Both the position numbers and the translations under genes were made by a program. Positions 37,002 through 44,924 of a stretch of 64,000 nt of DNA are shown here, in pieces; position 1 is the first letter of the stretch; each line of letters begins with the position of its first letter. The notes below the pieces were generated by a model. That model searched no databases and was not told where the DNA came from. It saw nothing but the letters and a program-made list of their open reading frames with translations. Location: positions 620,001 to 684,000 of the forward strand of contig NZ_CP064655.1 in assembly GCF_018141525.1 (NCBI RefSeq), given 5' to 3'. The DNA is from Miltoncostaea marina (GTDB lineage Bacteria > Actinomycetota > Thermoleophilia > Miltoncostaeales > Miltoncostaeaceae).

Positions 37002-38432
37002 TCACTTCAGCGACAGCCGGACCCGCTCGGCCGGGCCGCCGGTCAGCGCGTAGTCCCCGTCCGGCGTCTCCTCCATGGGGAGCATCCGGGCGATGAACGT
37101 CTCGCGCCGCTCCACGTCGCCGATCGCGTCACAGTAGTCCGCGAGGCGCGCCTCGATGGGTTCGGGGTCCTGGCCGGGCCGCTCGATGGCGGTCAGCAGC
37201 ATCGGCGCCTCCACGCCCGCCGCCGCGGCCGGCGTGCCGGGCACCACGTCGGTGACGATCGCGCCCTGCTGGCCGGGCACGAACTCGAGGCCGAGGCCGG
37301 TCCAGCCGATGGAGACGCCGCGCCGCAGCTGGGCGACGATCTGCTTCACGTGGTCGACCCCGATCGCGTAGTTCTGCGAGCCGCGCGCACCGGTGGCCAC
37401 GCCGACCAGTTCGCCGTCGGCGTTCACCAGCGGGCCGCCCGAGTTGCCGCGGTTGAAGGTCGTGTCGGTGAGGATCAGGTTCGGCAGGTCTGGCACGTCG
37501 AATCGGAGCTGGTCGTTGGAGAACGAGGTGCGCACGTCCGAGACGGTGCCGGTGGTCTGCACGTAGTCGATGCGGTCCGACTCGGTGCCCGGGAAGCCGA
37601 GCGCCGTGACCCGGTCGCCCTGGCGCAGCTCGGACTGGCTCGACATCGGCAGCGTGCGCAGCCCCTCGGGCGCGATCCGCAGCACGGCCAGGTCCTCGCA
37701 CACGGCCGCGCCGACCAGCTCGGCGTCACGCTCCTCGAGGGGGGTGTCCTCGGCGCCCTCCGCGGGCTCGCCGGAGGCCACCGACACGGTGTAGAGCGTG
37801 CCCGCGTTCACGACGTGGTTGTTGGTCACCACGAGGCCGCGCTCGGCGTCGAGCACCCAGCCCGAGCCGGTGGCGGCGTGCCCGGCGCCGTCGGCAGCGT
37901 TCACGACCACCACGGAGGGGCGCGCGTCCTCGACCACGTCGGCCAGGGCGCCGTCGTCCCAGATCACCCCGCCCAGCCAGAGGCCGAGGATCGCGAGGCC
38001 CGTCAGGGCGACCACGCCGCCGGCGATGCCCGCGAGCAGCCCGCCGGGGGCGCGGGACGGGCCATCGTCGGGGTCGTCGGGACGCGGCTCCACCACCCGG
38101 CCCGCCGCCGCACCGACCTGCACCACGGTGCCGGCCGCGGGCCCGGTGCGGGAGGTGACGATCTCCGTCTCGCCGATGAGGACCGCCTCGCCGCCCTCGA
38201 GCACGACCGGCGCGTGGAGGATGCGGCCGTCGACCCGGGTGCCGTTCGACGACCCGAGATCCTCCAGCTCGGCGCGCCCGTCCTCGAGTGGGGTCAGCGC
38301 GGCGTGCTGCCGGGAGACGAGCGGGTCGTCGAGGACGAGGTCGCAGTCCTCGTCGCGGCCGATCAGGAAGCGCTCGCCGGTCACCCGGACGTCGCGCTCC
38401 TCGCCGTCGGCGGTGTGAATCCTCAGCCACAT
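37002..38432 (-). CDS. FHA-TM-HtrA-like serine protease with PDZ domain
   Basis: 476-residue membrane protein. Residues 1-95 form an FHA domain (FLIGRDEDCDLVLDDPLVSR; GSSNGTRVDG), which binds phosphothreonine in the cytoplasm. A membrane helix (about 128-152) separates it from an external trypsin-like protease with a complete triad: His in NNHVVNAG (about 206), Asp in EDLAVLRI (about 246), Ser in RGNSGGPLV (about 331). A PDZ-like region follows (GLEFVPGQQGAIVTDVVPGT). Start at the second ATG, because AGGAGG lies nine bases upstream of it; the first ATG (38441) would sit inside that site. Co-directional with the Ser/Thr kinase, its likely phosphorylating partner. Confidence 0.88.
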   Translation of the reverse strand: MWLRIHTADGEERDVRVTGERFLIGRDEDCDLVLDDPLVSRQHAALTPLEDGRAELEDLGSSNGTRVDGRILHAPVVLEGGEAVLIGETEIVTSRTGPAAGTVVQVGAAAGRVVEPRPDDPDDGPSRAPGGLLAGIAGGVVALTGLAILGLWLGGVIWDDGALADVVEDARPSVVVVNAADGAGHAATGSGWVLDAERGLVVTNNHVVNAGTLYTVSVASGEPAEGAEDTPLEERDAELVGAAVCEDLAVLRIAPEGLRTLPMSSQSELRQGDRVTALGFPGTESDRIDYVQTTGTVSDVRTSFSNDQLRFDVPDLPNLILTDTTFNRGNSGGPLVNADGELVGVATGARGSQNYAIGVDHVKQIVAQLRRGVSIGWTGLGLEFVPGQQGAIVTDVVPGTPAAAAGVEAPMLLTAIERPGQDPEPIEARLADYCDAIGDVERRETFIARMLPMEETPDGDYALTGGPAERVRLSLK

Positions 38433-38505
38433 GTGGCGCATCCTCCTGGCGATGCTGCCGCCCGCCCGAGCGGCGCGAACGGGGATGGGGTGGGGTGGTG
38501 TGCGG

Positions 38506-38883
38506 TCAGCGGAAGTCCTCGAAGCCGTCGTCCGGGGCGGGCGCCGGGGTGGGGGCGGGGGCCGGTGCCGGGGTGGGCGCGGGGGCCGGTGCCGGGGTGG
38601 GCGCCGGCGCGCTCGGCCCGGGCGCGGCGGGCGCGGGGGCGGGCGGCGCGGGCTCGGGCTCGGGCGTGGTGCGCATGGCGGGCAGGCGCCCGAGCGGCTC
38701 GACCGCGGCGATCCGCTGGGCGGGCCGCGCCACCACCGCGGCCGCGGCGGCCGGGCCGGGCGCCGCGACGGGCGCGGGCGCGTCGTCCCGCGTCGCGCGG
38801 CCCGCCGCGAAGGCGGCCCCGAACGCGACGATCGCGGCGGCCGCCACGGCGAGCGGCAGGCGGGCCGCCGGCGTCAGCCGCAC
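38506..38883 (-). CDS. Small membrane-anchored Pro/Ala-rich protein
   Basis: 125-residue protein with an N-terminal hydrophobic helix (LPLAVAAAAIVAFGAAFAAG) and a long low-complexity tail (PAPAPTPAPAPAPTPAP). The GTG start overlaps the stop of the upstream secreted protein gene by ten bases, supporting translation. A TonB-like or wall-spanning spacer role is imaginable, but no domain is recognised. The tail is encoded by imperfect 30-bp tandem repeats near 38550-38610, so its length may vary between strains. Confidence 0.6.
   Translation of the reverse strand: MRLTPAARLPLAVAAAAIVAFGAAFAAGRATRDDAPAPVAAPGPAAAAAVVARPAQRIAAVEPLGRLPAMRTTPEPEPAPPAPAPAAPGPSAPAPTPAPAPAPTPAPAPAPTPAPAPDDGFEDFR
38550..38610. 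repeat. Tandem 30-bp repeats encoding a Pro-Ala tail
   Basis: The unit GGGGGCCGGTGCCGGGGTGG plus GCGC occurs about twice, with a third partial copy. It encodes alternating Ala-Pro-Thr-Pro residues in frame. Confidence 0.6.
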
Positions 38884-40304
38884 GCCCGGATCCTGGTGCC
38901 GACGAGCTCGCACGTCTTCGTGGCCGGGCCGTTGCGCGTGATCTTGAGACGGTGATAGCTGCCGATCGCGCCGGGGCGCGTGATGCGGAAGTCGATGCGG
39001 GTGCCGACAGCGAGCGGCCGCCGGCCGAGCAGCGTCTTGAGCTTCGGCGCGGCGGTGCGGAGGCGGATCGTGCGGCCGTCGGCGCACGCGCGCCGGGGGC
39101 TGCACGTGATCTGCACCCGCACCCGGCCGCTCACGTCCTTGCGCAGGCGGCCGTCGCCGCCGGTCACCCGGACGCTGAGGAAGGCCCCCGGCTTGACGCG
39201 GCACCAGCGAACCATCGAGCGCACCACGCGGCAGCGCACGAACGGCTCGAGCCGCGACGAGATGACCGGCACGACGGGCGGGGCGGGCGGCGCGCCGGTC
39301 ACCGGCACGGCCGGCACGGCCGGCGTGGGCGCCGGGTCACGGGGCGTAACGGGGACGATGTCGATCGGGATCTCGACGGGCGGCGGAGGCGGGGGCGGCG
39401 GCGCCCCGGTGTTGCGGACCGTGACCGTGATCGAGGCGACCGCGCGGTTGTTGGCCTCGTCGAAGGCCTCCGCACGGAGGGTGTGCTGACCCTCGGTGAG
39501 TTTGCGCGTGTCGAGCTCGCAGCCCCAGGGCGCGAAGCGCTGGATCTCGTGGAGCACGTCGTCGACGAAGATCTCGACGCGGTTGACCCGCACGTTGTCC
39601 GACGCGACGACCTCGCATCGCTTCGCGCCGTTGGAGGCCACCTCGCTGTAGACGCCGGAGATGACCGCGCCGCCCGCCGGGGCGCTCCAGCGGACGCTGG
39701 GCCGGACCTCGTCGGGGGCCGGCGGCGGCGGCTGGAAGCCATCGAAGAAGAAGCCGGCGATCTCGTCCGCCCCCGGGAGCGCCCCGTACGTGACCCGGGT
39801 GGGCGACACGCAGGTCACCAGCCGCCCGGCGAGCTCGGGTCGCTCGACGGTCACCGTCAGCAGGTCGCCGGCGAGGTTGAAGAACCCGACCCCCCGGTCG
39901 TCGTAGTCGGTGCGCGGCAGGCGGTTCGTGGTGACCTGGCGGACGCTGTCGCCGGACGGGCCGCGCACCACTTCGATGCGGACCTCGAGGTCGCTGCCCC
40001 TGCCCCAGTCGCAGTAGCCGGCGGCGGATGCCGAGCCCGTGTTGAGCACGACGACGAACTCCGTGTGGCGGCCGTTCTGGACGACCGGGACGGGCTGGTG
40101 GAACCGCACCTGGGTGGTGAGCCGCCCGGTGTCGGGGTCGTGCGCGATGGTGAGCTGTGCCGCATCCGGCCGGGAGTAGCCATCCGCCGAGCCGACGTCG
40201 CCGGCGGGGTCGAGGAGCGTGCCCGAGCGCGGCGCGCCGACCGCCGTCCCCGCCAGGACGAGCAGCAGGATCAGCGATGGGACGAGCCGGCGCGCGATGC
40301 GCAT
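38874..40304 (-). CDS. Secreted protein with Ig-like (Big) domain and Cys-rich C terminus
   Basis: Exported protein (476 aa) with signal peptide RLVPSLILLLVLAGTAVGA. Residues about 30-205 form an unrecognised beta-rich domain (DPAGDVGSADGYSRPDAAQL) like those found in bacterial secreted 'DOMON/CARDB-like' modules. Residues about 215-300 resemble a Big-type Ig domain (VRVNRVEIFVDDVLHEIQRF; GQHTLRAEAFDEANNRAVAS). A Pro-rich linker leads to a basic C-terminal domain with six Cys. The ATG has GGAGG eight bases upstream. Role unknown; it is surrounded by lysyl oxidases and other secreted proteins and may be part of the same matrix. Confidence 0.8.
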   Translation of the reverse strand: MRIARRLVPSLILLLVLAGTAVGAPRSGTLLDPAGDVGSADGYSRPDAAQLTIAHDPDTGRLTTQVRFHQPVPVVQNGRHTEFVVVLNTGSASAAGYCDWGRGSDLEVRIEVVRGPSGDSVRQVTTNRLPRTDYDDRGVGFFNLAGDLLTVTVERPELAGRLVTCVSPTRVTYGALPGADEIAGFFFDGFQPPPPAPDEVRPSVRWSAPAGGAVISGVYSEVASNGAKRCEVVASDNVRVNRVEIFVDDVLHEIQRFAPWGCELDTRKLTEGQHTLRAEAFDEANNRAVASITVTVRNTGAPPPPPPPPVEIPIDIVPVTPRDPAPTPAVPAVPVTGAPPAPPVVPVISSRLEPFVRCRVVRSMVRWCRVKPGAFLSVRVTGGDGRLRKDVSGRVRVQITCSPRRACADGRTIRLRTAAPKLKTLLGRRPLAVGTRIDFRITRPGAIGSYHRLKITRNGPATKTCELVGTRIRACG

Positions 40305-40430
40305 GGGTGCTTCCTCCGGGGCCGGTGGGGGGCGGGGCGCTCACCCCGCCGGGGGGCGAGCGTATGTCCCGCCACGGTTTCGTAAACCTGGTCGCTCGGG
40401 GGGTTCTCCGCGACGTCCGGCCGCGGCCCG

Positions 40431-42029
40431 CTAGGCGCGGGGCCGCGCGAGCAGTCGGACGGACGCGCGCCGGCCGCCGGTGCCCTTGAGGCCGACGGCG
40501 ACGCGGACCGTGCTGCGGGCGAGGCGGCGCGGCAGCACCAGCTTGCAGGCCACCCTGCGCCCGGCCCTCGCGCCCACCCTGCACCGCGCCACGGCGCGGC
40601 CGTTGCGGATGGCGCTGACGACCAGGCGCCCGTCGACCCGGGCGGTCGTGCGCACGGCGATGATGCGGCCGCGGCGCGTGACCGACGGCCGCACGAGCAG
40701 GCCGTTGCCGCCGGCCACGGCCGCCCCGCCGGTGGGCAGCCCCGGCGCGCCGACCTTCGGCGGCACCGGCGCGATTGCGATCTGGACCTGCGCGGAGACG
40801 GACGGGTCGTCGGCGCTCGTGGCGCGGATCGTCGCCGTGCCCCCGGCCGGCGGCGTGGCCGGGGCCACGTAGAGCCCGCCGGGCGAGATCGCGCCGGCGC
40901 TCGCGCTCCAGGTGACTGCGCCCGCGGGGGACAGGACGGCGCCGAGCTGGACCGAGGTGCCCGCCACCATGGACGCCGGCGCGCCGGAGATCTGCAGGGT
41001 CGGCGCGGTGCGCTGCCCGACCTGGATCGTCACGGGCGCCGTCGCCGGGTTGCGGGGGAACCCGGCGACCTCGCCGCTGCCGCTGTGCGCCGTGAAGGTG
41101 AAGGAGTCGGGCCCCGAGTAGCGCGGGTCCGGCGTGTACAGCACCTGGCCGCCGGTGATCTCCTGCCCCACCGCCACGTTGAGCGTGCCGTGGGCGGGGG
41201 CCGACGCGACCCGGAACCGCCTGGCGCCGGCCGCGCCGCCGCCGTGGGTGAGGGCGGCGAGCGTGATCGGCCGCGCCGACGAGCCGCCCGGCACCTGCAC
41301 GGGCCCGACCGGCTGCGCGACGTGGCCGGGGATCGTGAACGCCGTGTAGGCCGAGCCGTTGTTGCCCTCGTTCGACTCGCGGATCACGTTGTTCGGGTCG
41401 GAGACCGCCGACAGGCGGTACGGGCCGGGCGCCGTGCGGGAGACGTCGACCCACTGGAAGGTGAGTCCGGCGTCGTAGACGTCGCGCCATCCGGCGGACA
41501 CGCCCATGGACAGCTCGGTGGCCCACGGCTTGCCCTGCTGGCAGAACGCCTGGGGCGAGTACGCCTGCTCGTCGCGCACCGGGGCGCTGCTCGGCGTCCA
41601 CTCGATGTCGTACAGGCAGAAGCCGACCTTCTGCCCCGGGGCGACCTCGACGGTGCTGTCCGCCCGCACCAGCGAGTAGTACATCGCGTTCATCAGGTGG
41701 AAGTGGTCGTGACCGTCGGCGGTCTCGTAGGTCACCCGCGGCGCGCCGACCTCCGTCCAGGTGGAGCCGTCCCAGGTGCGCTGCTTCATGCCGCCGCCGA
41801 CGCTCGGGTCGCCGGTGATGTCGAGCGGGCCGGTGCCGACGTTGGTCACGTAGCCGTCGAAGCGCAGCAGCAGCCGGCCGCCGTTGGCCTCGAGGTACGC
41901 GTTGCGCGGCGGATCGGAGCGCAGATCCGGCATCCCGCTGTTGGGGGCACCGAAGCCGATGATCGGCAGGGCGGCGGCCGCGGAGGCCGCGACGGCGAGG
42001 AGGGGGAGGATGGTTCTGCGTGTCGGCAT
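40431..42029 (-). CDS. Secreted lysyl oxidase-like copper amine oxidase, paralogue 3
   Basis: Exported protein (532 aa), the most diverged of the three paralogues. The signal TRRTILPLLAVAASAAAALP has a Tat-like TRRxIL motif. Enzyme residues are retained: DGHDHFH, Lys in PGQKVGFCLYD, and Tyr in DVYDAGLTFQW, then ESNEGNNGSAY. Cadherin-like and Big2-like domains follow, ending with one Cys-pair domain (VARCRVGARAGRRVACKLVL) that closely matches both copies in the small gene at 32028-32615. It likely oxidises lysines or amines extracellularly. Separated from paralogue 2 by four genes, so it may be an older duplicate. Confidence 0.87.
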   Translation of the reverse strand: MPTRRTILPLLAVAASAAAALPIIGFGAPNSGMPDLRSDPPRNAYLEANGGRLLLRFDGYVTNVGTGPLDITGDPSVGGGMKQRTWDGSTWTEVGAPRVTYETADGHDHFHLMNAMYYSLVRADSTVEVAPGQKVGFCLYDIEWTPSSAPVRDEQAYSPQAFCQQGKPWATELSMGVSAGWRDVYDAGLTFQWVDVSRTAPGPYRLSAVSDPNNVIRESNEGNNGSAYTAFTIPGHVAQPVGPVQVPGGSSARPITLAALTHGGGAAGARRFRVASAPAHGTLNVAVGQEITGGQVLYTPDPRYSGPDSFTFTAHSGSGEVAGFPRNPATAPVTIQVGQRTAPTLQISGAPASMVAGTSVQLGAVLSPAGAVTWSASAGAISPGGLYVAPATPPAGGTATIRATSADDPSVSAQVQIAIAPVPPKVGAPGLPTGGAAVAGGNGLLVRPSVTRRGRIIAVRTTARVDGRLVVSAIRNGRAVARCRVGARAGRRVACKLVLPRRLARSTVRVAVGLKGTGGRRASVRLLARPRA

Positions 42030-42098
42030 TGGGCGAACCTATGAGAACCGACGATCGGCGGGCCACTAGACGAACGGGGGGGTCGGCCCCGCCGCGGG

Positions 42099-42104
42099 TA
42101 TCAT
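42099..42104 (+). promoter_or_regulatory. -10 box TATCAT giving a leaderless moaD transcript
   Basis: TATCAT ends six bases before the moaD ATG, so transcription would start at the initiation codon. No ribosome site is present. Confidence 0.5.
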
Positions 42105-42110
42105 CCGGCG

Positions 42111-42362
42111 ATGGCCGAGATCCGGGTCACCGTCCGCCTGTTCGCCTCGCTGCGCGAGGCCGCCGGCACCGGCTCGCTCGACATGCGCCTGCCGCCGGCC
42201 ACCCCCGTCGGGGCGGTGTGGAGCCACCTGCCCGACGCCCTGCGCGCGGGCGCGCCGCCCGAGGGGCTGCGCTACGCGCTGAACCACGTGTGGACCCTGC
42301 CCGGCGCCCCCCTGCGCGAGGGCGACGAGGTGGCGCTGGTGCTGCCGGTGTCGGGCGGATGA
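42111..42362 (+). CDS. moaD: Molybdopterin synthase small subunit (MoaD)
   Basis: 83-residue ubiquitin-fold protein. RVTVRLFASLREAAGTGSLD is the family N terminus and it ends in VLPVSGG, the Gly-Gly tail that is thiocarboxylated and supplies sulfur to cyclic pyranopterin monophosphate. Length is typical. The stop overlaps the moaE start (ATGA). Transcription probably begins at the ATG. Confidence 0.92.
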   Translation: MAEIRVTVRLFASLREAAGTGSLDMRLPPATPVGAVWSHLPDALRAGAPPEGLRYALNHVWTLPGAPLREGDEVALVLPVSGG

Positions 42363-42811
42363 TCGGGCTCAACGAGGGGCCCATCGACCCCGCGGCGGTC
42401 CTCGCCGCGGTCGCCGACCCGGACCACGGCGGCACCGCGCTGTTCGTGGGCACCACCCGCCGCGAGGCGGGCGAGCGCGAGGTGGCCGAGCTGTTCTACG
42501 AGGCCTACGAGGAGCTCGCCCTGGCCGAGATGCAGGCGATCGCCGAGGAGGCCCGCGAGGCCTACGGCGCGAAGGTCGCCGTGCTGCACCGCGTCGGCGC
42601 GGTGGCCGTGGGCGAGCCGAGCGTCGCGGTGGCGGCCTCGGCCGGCCACCGGCCGGCGGCGTTCGCGGCATGCCGCCACGTCATCGACGAGCTCAAGGCG
42701 CGGGCGCCCATCTGGAAGCAGGCCGTGCGCGCCGACGGCGCGGCGGCCTGGATGGACGGCCGCGCCGTCGCACCCGTCCCCGAGGCCGCGAGGAGGCCCG
42801 ATGCCCGCTGA
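42359..42811 (+). CDS. moaE: Molybdopterin synthase catalytic subunit (MoaE)
   Basis: 150-residue catalytic partner of MoaD. FVGTTRREAGEREVAELFYE, VLHRVGAVAVGEPSVAVAAS, HRPAAFAACRHVIDELKARA and PIWKQAV are the conserved blocks, with the active-site Lys in IWKQ and the basic pocket from CRHVIDELK. It makes molybdopterin from the cyclic precursor. It overlaps moaD by four bases and the next gene by eleven. Other moa genes are not in the window. Confidence 0.95.
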   Translation: MIGLNEGPIDPAAVLAAVADPDHGGTALFVGTTRREAGEREVAELFYEAYEELALAEMQAIAEEAREAYGAKVAVLHRVGAVAVGEPSVAVAASAGHRPAAFAACRHVIDELKARAPIWKQAVRADGAAAWMDGRAVAPVPEAARRPDAR

Positions 42812-43223
42812 CCCGTCCCGCCCCGGCATTGGCCTCGACGAGCCGATGGTCGCGCCGCCCATCCCCGACGTCGACCAGGAGGTCGACCAGGAGGAGGAGC
42901 TGTGGACCGACGACTCCGGTGAGGACTACAGCGGCTGGTACTGCGTCCGCACCGACCCGTGGCCCTGCCCGGCCGAGGGGTGCACCTTCGTCGCCCAGTT
43001 CCTCACCGCGGCGCACCTGGTGATCGTGTGGCCCGAGATCGACGACCCCAGCCTGCTGCGCCACGCGGCGGCCGCCCGCGACGCCGGCCGCAACCCCCGG
43101 CCCGAGGTCTACGAGCCGGCGTTCGGCCCGGCCTGCTCGTACTACCAGTGGGAGGCGGCCGGCCACCCGGTGCACGCCGTGCGCGGCGGCGGCGAGGGGG
43201 ACGTCTACTCCAAGCGCCGGTAG
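42801..43223 (+). CDS. Conserved-looking acidic protein of unknown function, co-transcribed with moaDE
   Basis: 140-residue soluble protein. The N terminus is acidic (DQEVDQEEELWTDDSGEDYS). CPAEGCTFVAQFLTAAH has C-x4-C and a His spaced like a zinc finger. A C-terminal YEPAFGPACSYYQWEAAGHP segment is rich in aromatic residues. No known domain is recognised. The ATG overlaps the end of moaE by eleven bases, so it is part of the moa unit. A role in molybdenum cofactor use is possible by context only. Confidence 0.7.
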   Translation: MPADPSRPGIGLDEPMVAPPIPDVDQEVDQEEELWTDDSGEDYSGWYCVRTDPWPCPAEGCTFVAQFLTAAHLVIVWPEIDDPSLLRHAAAARDAGRNPRPEVYEPAFGPACSYYQWEAAGHPVHAVRGGGEGDVYSKRR

Positions 43224-43247
43224 GGCGCGGCGCGGCCGCGCCGCGCC
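43224..43247. terminator. 24-bp perfect palindrome between convergent genes
   Basis: GGCGCGGCGCGG followed by CCGCGCCGCGCC lies between the moa unit and a convergent secreted protein gene. Probable bidirectional terminator. Confidence 0.55.
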
Positions 43248-43256
43248 GCGCCGGGG

Positions 43257-43739
43257 TCAGTCGATCACGATCCCGATGACGACCTGACGCACGACGCCGT
43301 CGCGCACCCGCAGCAGCGTGACGCGCCGGCCCGGCTCCTCGGCCCCCAGCACGCACGAGCGGACGCCGCCGAGCGACCGGCAGGTGAGGCCCCGGATCGT
43401 GCTGCGCGCACGGGCCTCCGTCGAGCCCACGCCCACGCCCCCGCGGGTGCGGTGCGCCGGCGAGCGGGTCGACACCGAGGTCACGCGGCGCGCGCCCTGC
43501 AGCGTCACGGTGAGCCCGCGGTAGAGCAGCCGCGTGCGCGGGCCGAAGATGGTGGTGTCGTGCACGGTCCGCACCGGCGCACCGAGCACGTCGCGGACGC
43601 GCTCCTCGGTCTGGCCGATCTTCGCGCCGGCGATGCCGTGCTGCGGCACGATCAGCGCCGCGGCGCCCGCGGCGGGGAGGGCGAGGCCCGCGCTCGCCGC
43701 CGCCGCGCAGAGCCATCCGATGCGTCGTGCGGTGATCAT
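43257..43739 (-). CDS. Secreted protein with SmpA/OmlA-like repeat fold
   Basis: Exported protein (160 aa) with a signal peptide (residues 1-28). GIAGAKIGQTEERVRDVLGA followed by PVRTV resembles the 'IxxGMTxxxVxxxLGxP' motif of the BamE/SmpA and beta-lactamase-inhibitor fold. A second, weaker copy occurs at GVGVGSTEARARSTIRGLTC. Two Cys (near RGLTC and RSCVLG) may form a disulfide. Function unknown; there is no outer-membrane machinery nearby. The gene is followed on the same strand by nothing before the convergent terminator. Confidence 0.7.
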   Translation of the reverse strand: MITARRIGWLCAAAASAGLALPAAGAAALIVPQHGIAGAKIGQTEERVRDVLGAPVRTVHDTTIFGPRTRLLYRGLTVTLQGARRVTSVSTRSPAHRTRGGVGVGSTEARARSTIRGLTCRSLGGVRSCVLGAEEPGRRVTLLRVRDGVVRQVVIGIVID

Positions 43740-43757
43740 GCGGCGAGCCTACCGGCG

Positions 43758-44252
43758 TCAGCGCCGCCGCGGGAAGACGTCCAGCGTCAGCGAGGCCACC
43801 CGGTCGAGGATCAGCACGCCGTCGAGGTGGTCGATCTCGTGGAGGATCGCCCGGGCCTCGAAGCCGGCCGACTCGATGCGCCGCCGCGCCCCGTCGAGGC
43901 CGGTGGCCTCCACGGTCACCCGGGTCGCGCGGCGCACGTTGGCCGTGATGTCGGGCAGCGACAGGCACCCCTCGCGGCCGATCTCCTCGCCGTCGGCCTC
44001 GAGCACGACCGGGTCGATGAGCCACAGCGGCCCCTGGGCGTCGGGCGCCTTGCGGTGGCCGGTGCAGTCGACCCAGGCCATCCGCCACATCTCGCCGATC
44101 TGGGGCGCGGCGATGCCGACGGTGCGCGGGAACGACCGCGCCGTCTCCACCAGGTCCCCGGCCAGGCGCAGGGCCGCGGGGCCGGGATCGCCGACGGGGG
44201 CGCAGCGCTCCTTGAGCCGGCGGTCGGGGTAGCGCAGGACCTCGCGGATCAC
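43758..44252 (-). CDS. def: Peptide deformylase
   Basis: Removes the N-formyl group from nascent proteins (164 aa). The three signature motifs are complete: TVGIAAPQIG (motif 1, usually GxGLAAxQ), EGCLSLPD (motif 2 with metal Cys), and HEIDHLDG (motif 3 with metal His residues and catalytic Glu). Length is typical. It lies downstream of the ACT-domain gene (49 bases) on the same strand. Confidence 0.95.
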   Translation of the reverse strand: MIREVLRYPDRRLKERCAPVGDPGPAALRLAGDLVETARSFPRTVGIAAPQIGEMWRMAWVDCTGHRKAPDAQGPLWLIDPVVLEADGEEIGREGCLSLPDITANVRRATRVTVEATGLDGARRRIESAGFEARAILHEIDHLDGVLILDRVASLTLDVFPRRR

Positions 44253-44301
44253 GCCGCCCGCCCCGCGACGCGGGCGCGCGCACCACTCGCGGCGCGGGGC
44301 A

Positions 44302-44829
44302 CTAGAGGACCTCGTCGCCCTCGTGCTCGATGCTCATCTCCACGCCGTGCGACTCCGCGACCCGCCGCAGCGCGCGGCGCAGCCCGTCGAGGGGGGCGCC
44401 GGCCTCGTGCTCGAACTCGATGCCGAGCACGTAGAGCGGCGGGTCGCCCACCACGCGGGCGGTGAGGTCGACGATGTTCGCCCCGTGGGTGGCGAGGGCG
44501 ACCGCCATGCCGTGGACGATGCCCGGGTGGTCGGCGCCGTAGACGGACAGCACGGCGCGGGCGGGGGTCGGGCCCGCGGGCCGGTCGGCAGCCGGGCCCA
44601 CCCACATGCCGAGGCCGAGCTCCTCGGCCACCGGGCGCAGCGCGGCCTCGACCTCGGCGGCGCCCACACCGTCGGGCACCGCGACGGCGAGCACGGTCGC
44701 GAACGAGCCGCGCAGCAGCGCGGCGCGGGTCTCCTCGAGGTTGCCGCCGACCTCCAGCAGCGCGCCGGTGAGGGCGGCCACGATGCCGGGCCGGTCGGCG
44801 CCGACGGCGGTGACGACGACCTGGTTCAC
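44302..44829 (-). CDS. Two-ACT-domain regulatory protein (GcvR-like)
   Basis: 175-residue protein composed of two ACT domains: VVVTAVGADRPGIVAALTGA (1-80) and VLSVYGADHPGIVHGMAVAL (about 92-165). This layout is that of the glycine cleavage repressor GcvR and of ACT proteins that sense amino acids. No DNA-binding domain is present. The GTG start is at 44829; upstream bases show no clear ribosome site. Target unknown. Confidence 0.85.
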   Translation of the reverse strand: MNQVVVTAVGADRPGIVAALTGALLEVGGNLEETRAALLRGSFATVLAVAVPDGVGAAEVEAALRPVAEELGLGMWVGPAADRPAGPTPARAVLSVYGADHPGIVHGMAVALATHGANIVDLTARVVGDPPLYVLGIEFEHEAGAPLDGLRRALRRVAESHGVEMSIEHEGDEVL

Positions 44830-44924
44830 GCCCGCAGGCTACCGGCCCGCCGACCTGACGAGCGCCTGACCACCGTGCGCCCCGACGCTCGACCCGTCCC
44901 CCTGCGCGTGCCGATGGGTGCGCC

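Noticed and set aside
41085-42044. 319-codon plus-strand frame opposite lysyl oxidase 3
   Set aside because: Shadow of the oxidase gene; Arg/Val/Gly-rich without motifs.
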